From assembly GCA_902774915.1 (NCBI GenBank), contig CACYKH010000003.1, forward strand, positions 62,001 through 126,000: a stretch of 64,000 bases of DNA. The letters are read 5' to 3'. Positions within the stretch are counted from its first letter, which is position 1; every line of letters begins with the position of its first letter. The translations under genes and the position numbers were made by a program. A model generated the notes under the pieces. The model ran no database searches. It was not told where the DNA came from and was given only the letters and a program-made list of their open reading frames with translations. This stretch comes from an uncultured Lachnospiraceae bacterium (lineage in GTDB: Bacteria > Bacillota > Clostridia > Lachnospirales > Lachnospiraceae). Of this stretch, positions 62,995 through 64,000 are shown one piece after another.

Positions 62995-64000
62995 TTAATC
63001 TGTACTGTCAGCCCGCAGAATAAGCCCCTCTTTCAGCAGTTTTGAATCACAGTCTAGCTTTACTCTAAGCTTTTGTTTTGGATGAGGAGCAGATTCCATC
63101 TCCTGGCCTCTCTCATCCCAGATATTTAATACTTTGGCTTTCTCGTTTCTGCCATCGATAAGCATTATATCTAACTCATCACCAACCAGGAATTTATTCT
63201 TCTGAATAAACTCTATTGTTCCATCTTCTTTCACTCTATCTATCCTACCCATATATACAGCATTTCTTATATAGGAATTATTATCATAAATCTGATCTTC
63301 TTCTGATGGTTTTCCGTAATAGAACCCTCTTGTGAAGTCTCTCATTGTACAAGCTGATATTTCTTCTTTGTAATGCTCTATCTTAGAATAGTAGAATTCC
63401 GGAGATTCAAAATAATCATCAATAGCCTCTCTATATGTTCTCGCTGTAACAGCAACATAAAGATTAGTCTTCATTCGGCCTTCGACCTTAAATGAATCTA
63501 TACCAGCATCTATAAGGTCAGGAATCTTATCTACCATACAAAGATCTTTTGAGTTAAAGATGTAAGTTCCTCTATCATCCTCTTCTACCGGAAGATACTC
63601 TCCTGGTCGATGTTCTTCTACTACAGCATATTTCCATCTACAAGGATGAGTGCATGCACCTCTATTACCATCTCTTCCCGTAAAGTAATTTGATAAGAGA
63701 CATCTTCCTGAATAGGAAATGCACATAGCTCCGTGCATAAACGCTTCTATCTCTAAACCCTCTGGGATGTTTTCTCTAATCTGTTTTATTTCCTTTAATG
63801 AAAGTTCTCTCGCTGCGACTACTCTCGTTGCTCCCATATCTTTCCAGAACTTATAGGTCATATAGTTTGTATTATTTGCCTGGGTGCTTATATGTATTTC
63901 CGTATCACTTCCTTTTAATATATCTCTGGCAATACTGAAGATACCTGGGTCAGAAATAAGAACAGCATCAACTCCTATTTCTTTTAATTCTTCAAAATAA
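62995..64000 (-). CDS. U32 family peptidase (partial, 5' end off window)
   Basis: About 335 residues to the right edge; the frame stays open beyond the ATG at 63861, and hand translation of the last 139 bases gives ISDPGIFSIARDILKG and EIHISTQANNTNYM, the U32 start region. The core shows RVVAARELSLKEI, FMHGAMCISYSGRCLLS, NRGACTHPCRWKY and GIDSFKVEGRMK. These cysteines are typical of the family, members of which are linked to collagenase-like or tRNA/rRNA-hydroxylation roles. It is upstream of pilB by 118 bases, with a separate promoter between them, so co-regulation is not implied. Confidence 0.93.
   Translation of the reverse strand, partial: YFEELKEIGVDAVLISDPGIFSIARDILKGSDTEIHISTQANNTNYMTYKFWKDMGATRVVAARELSLKEIKQIRENIPEGLEIEAFMHGAMCISYSGRCLLSNYFTGRDGNRGACTHPCRWKYAVVEEHRPGEYLPVEEDDRGTYIFNSKDLCMVDKIPDLIDAGIDSFKVEGRMKTNLYVAVTARTYREAIDDYFESPEFYYSKIEHYKEEISACTMRDFTRGFYYGKPSEEDQIYDNNSYIRNAVYMGRIDRVKEDGTIEFIQKNKFLVGDELDIMLIDGRNEKAKVLNIWDERGQEMESAPHPKQKLRVKLDCDSKLLKEGLILRADSTD

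Overview
The window looks like a chromosome segment of an anaerobic Gram-positive Clostridia, most likely a gut or rumen Lachnospiraceae (Butyrivibrio/Roseburia-like). The reasons are the clostridial order asp23-nusB-xseA-xseB-ispA-dxs-tlyA-nadK-recN, a single-chain PurL, a type IV pilus operon with a PilM-PilN fusion, and a DUF5057-like protein. Genus is not determinable by eye. Nearly all genes lie on the minus strand, so transcription runs from high to low coordinates. I saw no rRNA, tRNA, CRISPR array, insertion sequence or phage gene, and no gene-free stretch longer than about 250 bases.

Region 1 (1-20764, minus, moderate GC) is housekeeping. From upstream to downstream it holds two small membrane proteins of unknown function, asp23/gls24-like, nusB, xseA, xseB, ispA, dxs, tlyA, nadK, recN, two tandem M14 (desuccinylase/aspartoacylase-like) proteins with altered metal motifs, purL, a MoxR-DUF58-DUF4129 trio, and the 5' part of a membrane protein with a degenerate GGDEF domain that runs off the left edge. 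The argR and sporulation genes (spoIIIA, spoIVB, spo0A) that often flank this block in spore formers are absent here.

Region 2 (about 20765-41398) is strikingly AT-rich and encodes cell-surface glycan synthesis. It has GT2 glycosyltransferases (two with C-terminal membrane anchors like GtrB/CsbB), three YfhO-like and two other polytopic GT-C-type proteins, two SDR sugar epimerases/dehydratases, an RmlC-type 3,5-epimerase, a TIM-barrel sugar isomerase, an FAD-dependent oxidoreductase and small membrane proteins. Fifteen genes run on the minus strand. Two YfhO-like genes run divergently on the plus strand from a clear promoter at 36348-36376. A T8G10 tract sits three bases before the start codon of the oxidoreductase, and a broken gene remnant lies at the left junction. 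The logic suggested is polyprenyl-phosphate-linked sugars, made by GtrB/CsbB-type enzymes, used outside the membrane by YfhO/GT-C enzymes to decorate a wall polymer or glycan.

Region 3 (41456-42111) is efp on the plus strand, followed by two back-to-back terminators.

Region 4 (42141-64000, minus) is a type IV pilus locus. It runs from a U32 peptidase (cut by the right edge) through pilB, pilT, pilC, a major pilin, pilM-pilN fusion, pilO-like, a PilV-like pseudopilin, a 1209-residue PilX-like protein, two more pseudopilins and finally a 1901-residue secreted DUF5057-like protein. Good sigma-A-type promoters precede pilB and pilC. No prepilin peptidase is in the window.
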